From positions 62,001-126,000 of the forward strand of contig NZ_CATYWO010000006.1 of the NCBI RefSeq assembly GCF_958405655.1: a stretch of 64,000 nucleotides of DNA. Direction: 5' to 3'. The translations under genes were made by a program, and so were the position numbers. The first letter of the stretch is position 1; each line of letters begins with the position of its first letter. Positions 35,772 through 44,372 of this stretch are shown in pieces. The notes under the pieces were generated by a model. The model made no database searches. It saw nothing but the letters and a program-made list of their open reading frames with translations, and was not told where the DNA came from. The stretch comes from Ralstonia condita (GTDB taxonomy: Bacteria; Pseudomonadota; Gammaproteobacteria; Burkholderiales; Burkholderiaceae).

Positions 35772-36119
35772 ATGATGAAAGGCCAGATCGCCGGGCTGAT
35801 GAAGCAGGCCCAGCAGATGCAGGAAAACATGAAGAAGATGCAGGAGCAGCTCGGCCAGATCGAGGTGGAAGGCGTGTCCGGCGCCGGCCTTGTGAAGGTC
35901 GTGATGACCTGCAAGAACGATGTGAAGCGCGTGTCGATCGACCCGAGCCTGCTGGCGGAGGGCGAGGACAAGGAGCTGCTGGAAGACCTGGTTGCCGCCG
36001 CGTTCAATGATGCCGTGCGCAAGGCCGAGGCCACCACCCAGGAGAAGATGGGGTCGGTGACCTCCGGCCTGGGCGGTATGGCCGGCATGCTGCCGCCGGG
36101 CTTCAAGCTGCCGTTCTGA
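35772..36119 (+). CDS. YbaB/EbfC family nucleoid-associated protein
   Basis: 115 residues. A helical N-terminal half rich in Met, Gln and Lys (GLMKQAQQMQENMKKMQEQL) is followed by the YbaB beta-sheet (VEGVSGAGLVKVVMTCKNDVKRVSID) and C-terminal helix. The dimer binds DNA as a small tweezer-like protein. AAGGAG lies 8 nt before the ATG. It sits between dnaX and recR, the conserved gene order. Confidence 0.96.
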   Translation: MMKGQIAGLMKQAQQMQENMKKMQEQLGQIEVEGVSGAGLVKVVMTCKNDVKRVSIDPSLLAEGEDKELLEDLVAAAFNDAVRKAEATTQEKMGSVTSGLGGMAGMLPPGFKLPF

Positions 36120-36143
36120 CGCGGCATCAACCAGGATTGCGCC

Positions 36144-36443
36144 ATGGTGCTGGAATCTGCGCTCTTGCACATCAAGCCCGGCCAGGAGGCGGCTTTCGAG
36201 GCAGCCTTTGACGAGGCTCGCCACACCATCGGCGCGATGAACGGCTTCGTGTCGTTGTCGCTGTCACGTTGCGTGGAGCGGGCCAGCGACTACCTGCTCC
36301 TGGTGCAGTGGCAGACGCTGGAAGACCATACCGTAGGTTTCCGACAATCAGCGGCGTACCAGCGCTGGCGCGCGCTGCTGCATCACTTTTACGAGCCGAT
36401 GCCGGAAGTGCTGCACCACATGACGGTTCTGGAGCACGCGTGA
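36144..36443 (+). CDS. Antibiotic biosynthesis monooxygenase (ABM) domain protein
   Basis: 99 residues of a dimeric alpha-beta ferredoxin-like fold: VLESALLHIKPGQEAAFEAAF, then GFVSLSLSRCVERASDYLLLVQWQTLEDH and the HHFYEPMPEVLHH end. Members range from quinol monooxygenases to heme-degrading or stress proteins, so the reaction is unknown. The stop codon overlaps the recR start (TGATG), indicating coupling with the ybaB-recR group. Confidence 0.85.
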   Translation: MVLESALLHIKPGQEAAFEAAFDEARHTIGAMNGFVSLSLSRCVERASDYLLLVQWQTLEDHTVGFRQSAAYQRWRALLHHFYEPMPEVLHHMTVLEHA

Positions 36444-37063
36444 TGCGCAATGGCCCTGGCACACCGTCTGCGCTGCAAATGCTGGTGGAGGCGCTGCGCG
36501 TCCTGCCGGGCGTCGGCCCCAAGTCGGCGCAGCGCATGGCGTATCACCTGCTGCAGCATGATCGCGAGGGTGCGGCGCGGTTGGCGCAGGCGTTGGCCGA
36601 GGCCACGGAGTCCATCCAGCATTGCAGTCGCTGCAACACGTTTACCGAGCAGGATGTCTGTGAAACCTGCCTCGACACGCGGCGCGATGCGTCATTGTTG
36701 TGCGTGGTGGAAACGCCTGCCGATCAGATGATGATCGAGCAGACGCTCACCTACCGCGGCCAGTATTTCGTGCTGATGGGGCGGTTGTCGCCACTCGACA
36801 ATATCGGCCCCAAGGAGATCCACCTGGAGCGCCTCCTGGCCCGCGCAACCGACCCCGCGCTGGGCGGCCCATGCACCGAGGTGATACTGGCCACGAATTT
36901 CACCAGCGAAGGCGAGGCGACTGCGCACTACATCGGCGAGATGCTCAAGGCGCGCGGCATCAAGGCGACGCGGCTGGCGCGCGGCGTGCCGGTGGGCGGT
37001 GAACTGGAATACGTCGATGCGGGTACGATCGCCCGCGCGGTGCTGGACCGACGCCAGCTTTGA
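36443..37063 (+). CDS. recR: Recombination protein RecR
   Basis: 206 residues. The N-terminal helix-hairpin-helix contains LPGVGPKSAQRMAYHLL. The zinc finger is CSRCNTFTEQDVCETC, and the Toprim domain has LLCVVETPADQMMIEQ. The C terminus has the Walker B-like ATNFTSEGEATAHYI and ARGVPVGGELEYVD. It acts with RecF and RecO in gap repair and RecA loading. ATG 36443 overlaps the previous stop. Confidence 0.97.
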   Translation: MRNGPGTPSALQMLVEALRVLPGVGPKSAQRMAYHLLQHDREGAARLAQALAEATESIQHCSRCNTFTEQDVCETCLDTRRDASLLCVVETPADQMMIEQTLTYRGQYFVLMGRLSPLDNIGPKEIHLERLLARATDPALGGPCTEVILATNFTSEGEATAHYIGEMLKARGIKATRLARGVPVGGELEYVDAGTIARAVLDRRQL

Positions 37064-37078
37064 ACTGACGTTCGACGC

Positions 37079-38431
37079 TCAGAATTCCGTGTGCAGCCGT
37101 GTGCCGAAGAAGACGGCGGGGCCTCGGTCGGCGTTGTAGCCCGGATTGCGGATCCATTGCACATCGGCGCTGATCCACAGGTGCTTGGCTGCCTGCATGC
37201 TATAGAACGCCTCGACGATCTGCTCGGGCGCGTAGTTCAACTGACCATCCCCCAAGAACACGCCCATGCCGCCTTGCTGCAGGTAGCGGCGGTGGTCCGG
37301 CGACAGCATGTTGATGGCGGCTGCCAGCCCCACCGTGTCGTCCGAGCGCCCCCACTTGCTTCCGTTGACGAGCGTGCCGAACGATACCGATCGGTCGATT
37401 TCCGTGAAAGCGTAGGTTTCTGTCTTTCCGTCTGCCCATGAGGCGCGCGCAAACACGCCGACGTCATCGCTGATCTGCTGTTCGCCGCCGATGCCAACGC
37501 CGACCTTGGTGGTATCGCGCCGCACCAGGCTGATGTCGGGCGCGGTCCCTGTCGACTGGCCGAGCGACAGGGCATCGTCGTAGCGCCCCATCACGGCGTT
37601 GTTGCGGAAAAGCATGACGCGCAGCTTGCCAGGCTGTCCGGCGAGCGTGTGGCTGCGCTCGACTTCGAGCACATCGCCGTAGTGGCGGGCGATGCGGGTG
37701 TCGAGCGGCAGGCCGTTCGAATCCTGTGGTTGGATGAAGCGGCCCACGCGATAGGCCCAGTCGCCGTCGTAGTACTCCAGGGCGGCCCCCCAGGTGTAGC
37801 CGCGCGCGTCGGCCGCATAGTCGAATGCGCCGTGCGTCAGGAATGACCAGTTCAGGAATTGCGTGCGCTGGTCGTGCGCATACTTCACGACGTCGAAGAC
37901 GTCGAGGACCGAAATATTGCCCGCCGTGAAGACAAGACGGCGTTTGTCGATCGGGCCGGCAAACTGGTTCATCGCGGCCTCCTGATCCTCGCTGCCGCCA
38001 CCCAGGCCGACGGTTTGGCGAACGAATGCGCGGGCGCGGTAGACCGTCGGGTTGGGTCCAGCGGTCTTGGCGAGTTCACCATTGGTGAAGCCTGCCAGGC
38101 CGTGCAATCCGGAGAAAGGCTGGCCAAAGGCGATTTCCGGGTTGATGTGCACCTCGGCGCCTTGCCACAGGCGCATGCCGAGATCGAGCGTGGTCGTGAC
38201 CGAGTAGCTGCTGGTGGACCGGCCCGACAGGCTGTTCGGGCCGCTGTACGGCGAGTGGAACGACAGGTCGTGCTGCCATACATAGGTCGCCTGACCGTGC
38301 ACGGCAAAACGGTCCGGGTCGTTGATCGCCCAGCCTGTCGATTGCTCGTCAGCCAAGGCGCGGCCGGCGCACAGCGCGAGGGCGGAAAGGGTGGTCAGGC
38401 AGAGGAGACGGGAGCGGAACGGCAGCAACAT
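37079..38431 (-). CDS. OprB-family carbohydrate-selective porin
   Basis: 450 residues. A signal peptide (MLLPFRSRLLCLTTLSALALCAGRALA) precedes a beta-barrel ending in phenylalanine (TRLHTEF), the outer-membrane insertion signal. Repeated amphipathic strands contain YVWQHDLSFHSPYSG near the N terminus, GLHGLAGFTNGE, and C-terminal EAFYSMQAAKHLWISADVQWIRNPGYN, characteristic of OprB barrels. Such porins admit sugars or polyols, but the family also includes porins for aromatic acids. It is divergent from the LysR gene. ATG at 38431 starts the signal peptide; the frame is open for 47 codons upstream. Confidence 0.88.
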   Translation of the reverse strand: MLLPFRSRLLCLTTLSALALCAGRALADEQSTGWAINDPDRFAVHGQATYVWQHDLSFHSPYSGPNSLSGRSTSSYSVTTTLDLGMRLWQGAEVHINPEIAFGQPFSGLHGLAGFTNGELAKTAGPNPTVYRARAFVRQTVGLGGGSEDQEAAMNQFAGPIDKRRLVFTAGNISVLDVFDVVKYAHDQRTQFLNWSFLTHGAFDYAADARGYTWGAALEYYDGDWAYRVGRFIQPQDSNGLPLDTRIARHYGDVLEVERSHTLAGQPGKLRVMLFRNNAVMGRYDDALSLGQSTGTAPDISLVRRDTTKVGVGIGGEQQISDDVGVFARASWADGKTETYAFTEIDRSVSFGTLVNGSKWGRSDDTVGLAAAINMLSPDHRRYLQQGGMGVFLGDGQLNYAPEQIVEAFYSMQAAKHLWISADVQWIRNPGYNADRGPAVFFGTRLHTEF

Positions 38432-38586
38432 GGGAGCAAGCGGGGTGAACGCCGTTAGAATCCCAGTGCGTCTGCGAAATGGGAAACGGCCAAAGCCCGC
38501 CATGTTAGCCGCGTACCGGTGACGCCTGAATGAAACGTACGCCGAACGCCTCCAATGTTGCATCTTTTCCACCTTTTGCCTCCGCG

Positions 38587-39501
38587 ATGAACCTCGCCCG
38601 TTTCGATCTCGTCACTCTCGGCCTGTTTGTGGCGGTGGCCCGGTTGGGCAGTATTTCGGCCGGTGCGCGCCAGTCGCATCTGGCGGTTGCGGCGGCCAGC
38701 AAGCGCGTTTCGGATCTCGAGACTGCCGTCGGTGCGCCGCTGCTGTACCGCCATGCCGCCGGCGTGGAACTGACGGAGGCGGGTCAGGCCTGCTTCCGCC
38801 ATGCCGTGGGCATCCTGCAAGATGTCGAGCGCATGGCTGGAGCGCTGTCCGACTTTGCAGCGGGCACCCGCGGGCTAGTGCGCGTGTGGGCCAATACGTC
38901 GTCGATCACGCAGTTCCTGGCCGATGACCTAGCAGCATTCATGCTCGCCAACCCGGCCATCCGGATCGCACTGGAAGAGCAGGACAGCGGCGATATCGTG
39001 GCCGCGCTGCGCGAGAACCGCGCGGATCTTGGCATTTTTGCCGCTGGCACACCCTGCGAGGGGCTCAAATCGTTTGACTACCGTGAGGACGACCTCGCCC
39101 TCGTCACACCGCGCGGCCACCCGCTCGCCGGACGCAAGCACGTGCACTTTGCCGAAGCCGTGGATTTTGATTTCGTGAGCCTGCCACCCGGCACGTCGCT
39201 GGCAGCGCAGCTGCTGGAGGAAAGCCTGCGGCTGGGCAAACCGCTGCGCCTGCGCATCCAGGTGCGCAGCTTTGAAGCCGTCTGCAGGATGGTCGCCTCG
39301 GGTCTGGGTGTCGGTGTGCTACCGCGCATTGCTGCGCAGGGGCACGTGTCGAGCTTGCCCGGTGCCGGCCTGGCGCTGGTGCCATTGCAGAACGAATGGG
39401 CGCATCGCCGGCTGCTGGTGGGCGTGCGCGACCCCGATGCGCTGACCAGTTCGGCGCGCCTGCTGATGACGCATCTGCTCGGCAATCCTGCCGCTCTCTG
39501 A
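38587..39501 (+). CDS. LysR-family transcriptional regulator
   Basis: 304 residues. The winged helix-turn-helix at the N terminus is FDLVTLGLFVAVARLGSISAGARQSHLAVAAASKRVSDLE. The effector domain (about 95-300) has VRVWANTSSITQFL and the GLGVGVLPRIAA hinge. LysR members usually regulate adjacent genes on binding a small ligand. It lies between a divergent porin and a downstream CoA-transferase and importer, which are its likely targets. ATG 38587 fits the family best; ATG 38530 in the same frame is possible. Confidence 0.9.
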   Translation: MNLARFDLVTLGLFVAVARLGSISAGARQSHLAVAAASKRVSDLETAVGAPLLYRHAAGVELTEAGQACFRHAVGILQDVERMAGALSDFAAGTRGLVRVWANTSSITQFLADDLAAFMLANPAIRIALEEQDSGDIVAALRENRADLGIFAAGTPCEGLKSFDYREDDLALVTPRGHPLAGRKHVHFAEAVDFDFVSLPPGTSLAAQLLEESLRLGKPLRLRIQVRSFEAVCRMVASGLGVGVLPRIAAQGHVSSLPGAGLALVPLQNEWAHRRLLVGVRDPDALTSSARLLMTHLLGNPAAL

Positions 39502-39520
39502 ATTCCTTTTTCGTACGACC

Positions 39521-40729
39521 ATGCCAACACAGGTTTTGCAGGACATCCGCGTGCTCGAGCTCGGGCAATTGATCGCCGGGCCGTTTGCCGCCAAGACGCT
39601 CGCCGACTTTGGCGCACAGGTCATCAAGATCGAGCCGCCGGGGCAGGGCGATCCGCTACGCAAATGGCGCATGCTGCATGAGGGCACATCGGTCTGGTGG
39701 GAGGCGCAGTCGCGCAACAAGCTATCGGTGTGTGTGGACTTGCGCGTGCCCGAAGGCCAGGATGTCGTGCGCAAGCTGGCCGCGGAAGCGGACGTGCTGA
39801 TCGAGAACTTTCGCCCCGGCACGATGGAGAAATGGGGCCTGTCGTACGAAGCGCTTTCAGCCATCAACCCGAAGCTCATCATGCTGCGCGTATCCGGCTA
39901 CGGCCAGAGCGGCCCCAAGCGTGACGAACCCGGCTTCGCCGCCATTGCCGAGGCCATGGCCGGGCTCCGTTACCTCACCGGCGAGCCGGGCCGGCCACCA
40001 GCGCGCGCCGGGCTGTCGCTCGGCGACACGATCGCGGGGTTGCATGGCGCCCTCGGCGTCTTGCTGGCGCTGTACGAACGTGATGCGCGTGGCGGCACGG
40101 GTCAGGTGATCGACGTGGCGCTGTACGAATCGGTCTTCAACATCACCGAAAGCCTGCTGCCCGAATACTCGGTCTTCGGTGCGATACGGCAGCCGGCCGG
40201 CGGGGCATTGCCCGGCATCGCGCCGTCCAACGCGTATCGCTGTGCCGGAGGCGAATACGTGCTGATCGCTGCCAATGGCGACAACATCTTCCGTCGGCTG
40301 ATGCTCAGGATGGGCAGGCAGGACCTGGCAGACGATCCCGGACTGTCCCGCAACGATGGCCGGGCCGCGCGCGCGGATGAAATCGACGCTGCGATCAACG
40401 CCTGGACGGGTGCGTTGCCCATCGGCGATGTCCTGGCCGCGCTGCATGAGGCCCAAGTGCCCAGCGGGCCGATCTACACCGTTGCCGACATCGCTGCAGA
40501 CCCGCACTACCGTGCGCGCGGCGTGATTGCAACCGTGCGTGCGCAGTCGGGCATCGATGTGGAAATGCCCGGCGTCGTGCCGAAGCTGTCCGGCACACCC
40601 GGTGCCGTGCAGACGAGCGCCCCACGGTTGGGCCAGCACACGCGCAACGTGCTGCGCGGTCATGGCTTGAGCGATGCGCAGATCGACACGTTGGTTTCGC
40701 AAGGCATCGTCGCCGAGGCCAAGGGCTGA
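39521..40729 (+). CDS. Family III (CaiB/BaiF) CoA-transferase
   Basis: 402 residues. It starts LQDIRVLELGQLIAGPFAAKTLADFGAQVIKIE, the usual CaiB/BaiF N terminus. The catalytic Asp is probably in LSLGDTIAGLHGALG near residue 169. KDEPGF-type and YRCAGGEYVLIAANGD segments follow. These enzymes move CoA from an acyl-CoA to a carboxylic acid. The gene follows the LysR regulator by 20 bp and precedes a transporter for an organic anion-like solute, suggesting activation of the imported acid. The substrate is not predictable from sequence alone. Confidence 0.93.
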   Translation: MPTQVLQDIRVLELGQLIAGPFAAKTLADFGAQVIKIEPPGQGDPLRKWRMLHEGTSVWWEAQSRNKLSVCVDLRVPEGQDVVRKLAAEADVLIENFRPGTMEKWGLSYEALSAINPKLIMLRVSGYGQSGPKRDEPGFAAIAEAMAGLRYLTGEPGRPPARAGLSLGDTIAGLHGALGVLLALYERDARGGTGQVIDVALYESVFNITESLLPEYSVFGAIRQPAGGALPGIAPSNAYRCAGGEYVLIAANGDNIFRRLMLRMGRQDLADDPGLSRNDGRAARADEIDAAINAWTGALPIGDVLAALHEAQVPSGPIYTVADIAADPHYRARGVIATVRAQSGIDVEMPGVVPKLSGTPGAVQTSAPRLGQHTRNVLRGHGLSDAQIDTLVSQGIVAEAKG

Positions 40730-40827
40730 ACAGCTAGGACGATCCCGCATGTTGTGTGGCAAATCGTTGCGGTAATATCGCCGCCAAGGCAGTGAACCGC
40801 CTAGAACAACGCAACCAGGAGATGAGC

Positions 40828-41877
40828 ATGGAAGCACGAGGCATCAGCCGCTGGGCGAAATGGATGGGCGCAGCGCTGTGCGCGGCAAGCCTGCTGGCGT
40901 CGAGCCCCGCCGTGCTCGCACAAGGCAAGCCCGAGAAGAGCAAGGTGACGATCGCGGTGGGCGGCAAGGCGTTGTTCTATTACCTGCCGCTTACGATCGC
41001 GGAGCGCCTCGGTTACTTCAAGGATGAAGGCCTGGACGTAGAGATCGTCGACTTCGCTGGCGGCGCCAAGGCGTTGCAGGCCGTGGTGGGCGGTAGCGCC
41101 GACGTGGTGAGCGGCGCCTATGAGCACACGCTGGTGCTGCAGGCGAAGGGCCAGATGTACCAGGAGTTCGTCCTGCAGGGCCGCGCTCCGCAGATCGTGC
41201 TGGCCGTCAGCAACAAGACGATGCCTAACTACAAGTCGATTGCGGACCTCAAGGGCAAGAAGATCGGCGTGACGGCGCCCGGCTCGTCGACCAACATCAT
41301 GCTCAACTACGTGCTGGCACGTGCCGGGATCAAACCGAACGAGGTGTCGATCATCGGTGTGGGCCCGAGCAACGGCGCGATTGCCGCGGTGCGCTCCGGT
41401 CAGATCGACGCGCTGGCCAACCTGGACCCGGTCATCTCGATGCTCACGCAGAAGAATGAAGTGCGCGTCGTCTCCGATACCCGCACGCTGGCCGATACCA
41501 GGGCCGTTTTTGGCGGGAACATGCCCGCTGGCTGCCTGTACGCGTCGACCGCCTTCATCCAGAAGAACCCGAATACGACGCAGGCGCTGACGAACGCCAT
41601 GGTGCGTGCGCTCAAGTGGCTGCAGAAGGCGGGACCGTCGGACATCGTCAAGACGGTTCCCGAAACGTATCTGCTGGGCGACCGCGCTCTCTACCTGGCC
41701 GCGTGGGACAAGGTACGCGAGGCGATCTCGCCGGATGGCACGATGCCGGTCGATGGCCCCGTCACGGCACTGCGTACGCTGTCGGAATTCGACGCGGAAG
41801 TGAAGGGTAAGCAGATCAAGCTCGACCAGACCTTCACCAACGCCTTCGTCCAGAAGGCCAACGCCAAGTACAAGTAA
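40828..41877 (+). CDS. ABC transporter substrate-binding protein (NitT/TauT/SsuA family)
   Basis: 349 residues with a signal peptide (about 9-32, KWMGAALCAASLLASSPAVLAQ). The mature protein has the NMT1/SsuA-type fold: YYLPLTIAERLGYFKDEGLDVEIVDFAGG, then KKIGVTAPGSSTNIMLNYVL and GPSNGAIAAVRSGQIDALANLDP. Ligands in this family include sulfonates, nitrate, pyrimidines and aromatic acids. AGGAG at 40817-40821 has 6-nt spacing to ATG 40828, favouring this start over ATG 40822. A terminator-like hairpin follows the stop. Confidence 0.92.
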   Translation: MEARGISRWAKWMGAALCAASLLASSPAVLAQGKPEKSKVTIAVGGKALFYYLPLTIAERLGYFKDEGLDVEIVDFAGGAKALQAVVGGSADVVSGAYEHTLVLQAKGQMYQEFVLQGRAPQIVLAVSNKTMPNYKSIADLKGKKIGVTAPGSSTNIMLNYVLARAGIKPNEVSIIGVGPSNGAIAAVRSGQIDALANLDPVISMLTQKNEVRVVSDTRTLADTRAVFGGNMPAGCLYASTAFIQKNPNTTQALTNAMVRALKWLQKAGPSDIVKTVPETYLLGDRALYLAAWDKVREAISPDGTMPVDGPVTALRTLSEFDAEVKGKQIKLDQTFTNAFVQKANAKYK

Positions 41878-41898
41878 GCCTCACAGGCTTTTGACAGC

Positions 41899-41928
41899 GC
41901 GCCCGGTTTGTCCGGGCGCATTGTTTTT
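41899..41928 (+). terminator. Terminator-like hairpin between binding-protein and ATPase genes
   Basis: GCGCCCGG (41899-41906), loop TTTGT, CCGGGCGC (41912-41919), then ATTGTTTTT. In a single operon it would let the binding protein be made in excess over the membrane parts, a known arrangement in ABC systems. Confidence 0.6.
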
Positions 41929-41940
41929 GGGACGCATCTC

Positions 41941-42753
41941 ATGACGACGCCCGCGCTTTCGTTCGATCAGATCACCTGTACCTTCATCTCCGCCGATCAA
42001 CCGGGGCAGCGTTACAACGCCGTGCAGAACACCACGCTCGATATTCAGGCTGGCGAGTTTGTCTCGGTGGTCGGGCCGACCGGCTGCGGAAAATCGACCT
42101 TGCTCAATCTTGCGGCCGGGCTGCTCCAGCCGTCATCAGGGCAGGTGAGGGTCTTCGGGGCGCCGCTCGTCGGCATCAACCGCCGCGCCGGCTACATGTT
42201 CCAGGCCGAAGCGCTGATGCCATGGCGCAGCGCGCTCGACAACGTGCTGGCCGGGTTGGAATTTCGGGGGATGCCAGATAAAGAGGCGCGCGACCTTGCG
42301 ATGTCCTGGCTTGCGCGCGTTGGTCTGGGAGGGTTTGAGGACCGCTATCCGCACCAGCTCTCGGGCGGGATGCGCAAGCGCGTCAGCCTGGCGCAGACGC
42401 TGGTGCTGGACCCAGACATCATCCTCATGGACGAGCCGTTCTCGGCGCTCGACATCCAGACGCGTCAGCTGATGGAAAACGAGGTGCTCGATCTCTGGGC
42501 TGCCAAGCGCAAGGCGGTGCTGTTCATTACCCACGATCTGGATGAGGCGATCGCCATGAGCGACCGCGTGGTCGTGCTGGCCGCCGGCCCCGGCACGCAT
42601 CCCATCGGGGAATTTGTGATCGACCTGCCGCGCCCGCGCGACGTTGCCGAGATTCGCGATCAGGCCGGCTTCGTCGACCTCCACTCGCGCATCTGGGATG
42701 TGCTGCGCGAAGAAGTGCTCAAGGGGTACGCGCAGCATCGTCGCGTGGCCTGA
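41941..42753 (+). CDS. ABC transporter ATP-binding protein (NitT/TauT/SsuB family)
   Basis: 270 residues. Walker A is GPTGCGKST near residue 45, the ABC signature is LSGGMRKRV near 140, and Walker B is IILMDEPFSALD. The Q-loop is in MFQAEALMPWRSALDNV, a SsuB/TauB feature. ATG 41941 is used; in-frame upstream codons cover the hairpin. The permease follows after 23 bp. Confidence 0.94.
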   Translation: MTTPALSFDQITCTFISADQPGQRYNAVQNTTLDIQAGEFVSVVGPTGCGKSTLLNLAAGLLQPSSGQVRVFGAPLVGINRRAGYMFQAEALMPWRSALDNVLAGLEFRGMPDKEARDLAMSWLARVGLGGFEDRYPHQLSGGMRKRVSLAQTLVLDPDIILMDEPFSALDIQTRQLMENEVLDLWAAKRKAVLFITHDLDEAIAMSDRVVVLAAGPGTHPIGEFVIDLPRPRDVAEIRDQAGFVDLHSRIWDVLREEVLKGYAQHRRVA

Positions 42754-42776
42754 ACCGAATCCGATCGATCTCTCCC

Positions 42777-43568
42777 ATGGCAAATCGTCCGCTTTCTCCT
42801 GTTGCATTGCGCACGTGGCAGCTTGGCCTGCTGGTCATCACGCTTGGCGTGTGGCATGTCGCCACCCGTTCGCAGGACGTCGCGTTCTTTTTCGGTGAGC
42901 CGCTCATCGTCGCCCAGCGCATCTGGGCGTGGTTCGTGACGGAGCACGATATCTACCTGCATCTTGGCGTCACGCTGGCCGAGACCGTGCTGGCGTTTGC
43001 GATCGGCACCGCCAGCGGCCTGGGCGCCGGCTTGTGGCTGGCGCTGAGCCCGGCCGCATCGGCAGTGCTCGATCCCTATATCAAGGCGGCCAACTCGATG
43101 CCGCGTGTGATTCTGGCGCCGATCTTTGGCGTGTGGTTCGGGCTGGGTATCTGGTCAAAGGTTGCGCTGGCAGTGACGCTGGTCTTCTTCATCGTCTTCT
43201 TCAACGTCTACCAGGGTGTGAAGGAGGTCAGTCCGGTGGTGCTGGCCAATGCGCGCATGCTTGGCGCATCGCAGCGCCAGTTGCTGCGTCATGTCTATCT
43301 GCCCAGCGCGACGAGCTGGGTGTTTTCGTCGCTGCACACGTCGGTGGGTCTCGCCTTTGTGGGGGCGGTGGTGGGTGAGTACCTCGGCTCTGCGAGCGGG
43401 GTCGGCTACCTCATCCTGCAGGCTGAAGGCACCTTCGACATCAACACGGTGTTCGCCGGAATCGTCGTGCTGACGGCCTTTGCGCTGGTGCTCGACTGGC
43501 TGGTCGGGCTCGTGGAAAAGCGCCTGATGCGCTGGCAACCGAAGACCGGCGAAACCGAACAGCTCTGA
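42777..43568 (+). CDS. ABC transporter permease (NitT/TauT/SsuC family)
   Basis: 263 residues with about six membrane helices. The first is LGLLVITLGVWHVATRS. The EAA-loop is ARMLGASQRQLLRHVYLPSATSWVFSSL near residue 160. GEYLGSASGVGYLILQAEGTFDI is a family-specific C-terminal block. The protein forms the channel of the importer with the two preceding genes. A small perfect hairpin CCCTGCA-TCG-TGCAGGG (43589-43605) follows the stop without a clear T-run. Confidence 0.93.
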   Translation: MANRPLSPVALRTWQLGLLVITLGVWHVATRSQDVAFFFGEPLIVAQRIWAWFVTEHDIYLHLGVTLAETVLAFAIGTASGLGAGLWLALSPAASAVLDPYIKAANSMPRVILAPIFGVWFGLGIWSKVALAVTLVFFIVFFNVYQGVKEVSPVVLANARMLGASQRQLLRHVYLPSATSWVFSSLHTSVGLAFVGAVVGEYLGSASGVGYLILQAEGTFDINTVFAGIVVLTAFALVLDWLVGLVEKRLMRWQPKTGETEQL

Positions 43569-43614
43569 TGCGTTGGCCGTCACATCAACCCTGCATCGTG
43601 CAGGGTCATGCAAC

Positions 43615-43629
43615 TAGACGGTCGGTCTA
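43615..43629. promoter_or_regulatory. NemR-type operator overlapping the nemR promoter
   Basis: Perfect inverted repeat TAGAC-GGTCG-GTCTA immediately upstream of the -10 box TACAAT (43631-43636) of the TetR-family gene. It resembles the TAGACC...GGTCTA operator known for E. coli NemR. Repressor binding would block RNA polymerase, indicating autoregulation. Confidence 0.75.
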
Positions 43630-43646
43630 CTACAATCCGGGTCACC

Positions 43647-44276
43647 ATGAGCAAGCACCCCGAACCTGTCACCGCTGAAGGCGCCGAGGCCCGGCACGAC
43701 ACCCGCGATCGCATTCTTGACGCCGGTGCCGAACTGATCCTCGGGCGCGGGTTCTCGGCCGTCGGGCTGGCTGAGATTCTCGGCCGCGCGCAAGTGCCCA
43801 AGGGTTCGTTCTATTACTACTTCGGGTCCAAGGAAGATTTTGGCGTTGCCATGCTGGAGCGCTATTTCCAGGACTACGATGCGGGCGTCGTCAGCTTGTT
43901 CGGCGACACGCGCCTGAGTGCACGTGAGCGGCTGCTGCGCTATTTCACCGCGTGGATCGATCTCCACGAACGCAGCGCATGCGAAGTCACCTGCCTGGCA
44001 GTCAAGCTCTCGGGCGAGGTATCGGATTTGTCGGAGCCGATGCGCAAGGTATTGTCTGCGGGGATGACGCGTATGGTCGAGCGGATAGCCGCGGCCATCG
44101 AAGCAGGCGTTGCCGACGGTTCGCTGGCGCCGGTGCAAGACGCCCGCCATCTGGCCGAAGGGCTTTACGCCATGTGGATGGGCGGGGCGCTGCTGGCCAA
44201 GGCGCATCGTAGCGTCGCGGCGTTCCAGAGTTGTGTTGCACAGACCGAACGCTTGCTGACCAAGCCCACGCACTGA
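43647..44276 (+). CDS. nemR: TetR-family repressor, NemR-like
   Basis: 209 residues. The N-terminal TetR helix-turn-helix is RDRILDAGAELILGRGFSAVGLAEILGRAQVPKGSFYYYFGSKEDF. The C-terminal domain has RYFQDYDAGVVSLFGD and a cysteine-bearing ERSACEVTCLAVKLSGEV region; the two Cys of CEVTC are plausible redox or electrophile sensors. In E. coli NemR controls nemA, an old yellow enzyme, and responds to electrophiles and hypochlorite. Here an OYE gene follows and a palindromic operator precedes. ATG 43647 is chosen; the frame is open upstream across the operator. Confidence 0.82.
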   Translation: MSKHPEPVTAEGAEARHDTRDRILDAGAELILGRGFSAVGLAEILGRAQVPKGSFYYYFGSKEDFGVAMLERYFQDYDAGVVSLFGDTRLSARERLLRYFTAWIDLHERSACEVTCLAVKLSGEVSDLSEPMRKVLSAGMTRMVERIAAAIEAGVADGSLAPVQDARHLAEGLYAMWMGGALLAKAHRSVAAFQSCVAQTERLLTKPTH

Positions 44277-44297
44277 TTTCAATGAACGCGATTGCCG

Positions 44298-44323
44298 GCG
44301 AGGCATGTTCCTCGCTTTTTCTT
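44298..44323 (+). terminator. Terminator after nemR
   Basis: GCGAGG (44298-44303), loop CATGTT, CCTCGC (44310-44315), then TTTTTCTTT. It separates nemR from nemA, so nemA probably has its own promoter. Confidence 0.75.
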
Positions 44324-44334
44324 TGATTCCGGTT

Positions 44335-44354
44335 CTAGATGACCGGTCGAATAG
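44335..44354. promoter_or_regulatory. Possible second NemR site upstream of nemA
   Basis: CTAGATGACCGGTCGAATAG is an imperfect palindrome around GACCGGTC with outer CTA/TAG, placed 19 bp before the nemA ATG. It is similar but not identical to the operator of nemR, so a shared repressor is only likely. Confidence 0.4.
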
Positions 44355-44372
44355 TTTGTTTCAGGAGCTGAT

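Noticed and set aside
41877..41893. Small hairpin AGCCT-CAC-AGGCT at the end of the binding-protein gene as a terminator
   Set aside because: Only 5 bp with four Ts; the following 8-bp GC-rich hairpin is a better candidate.
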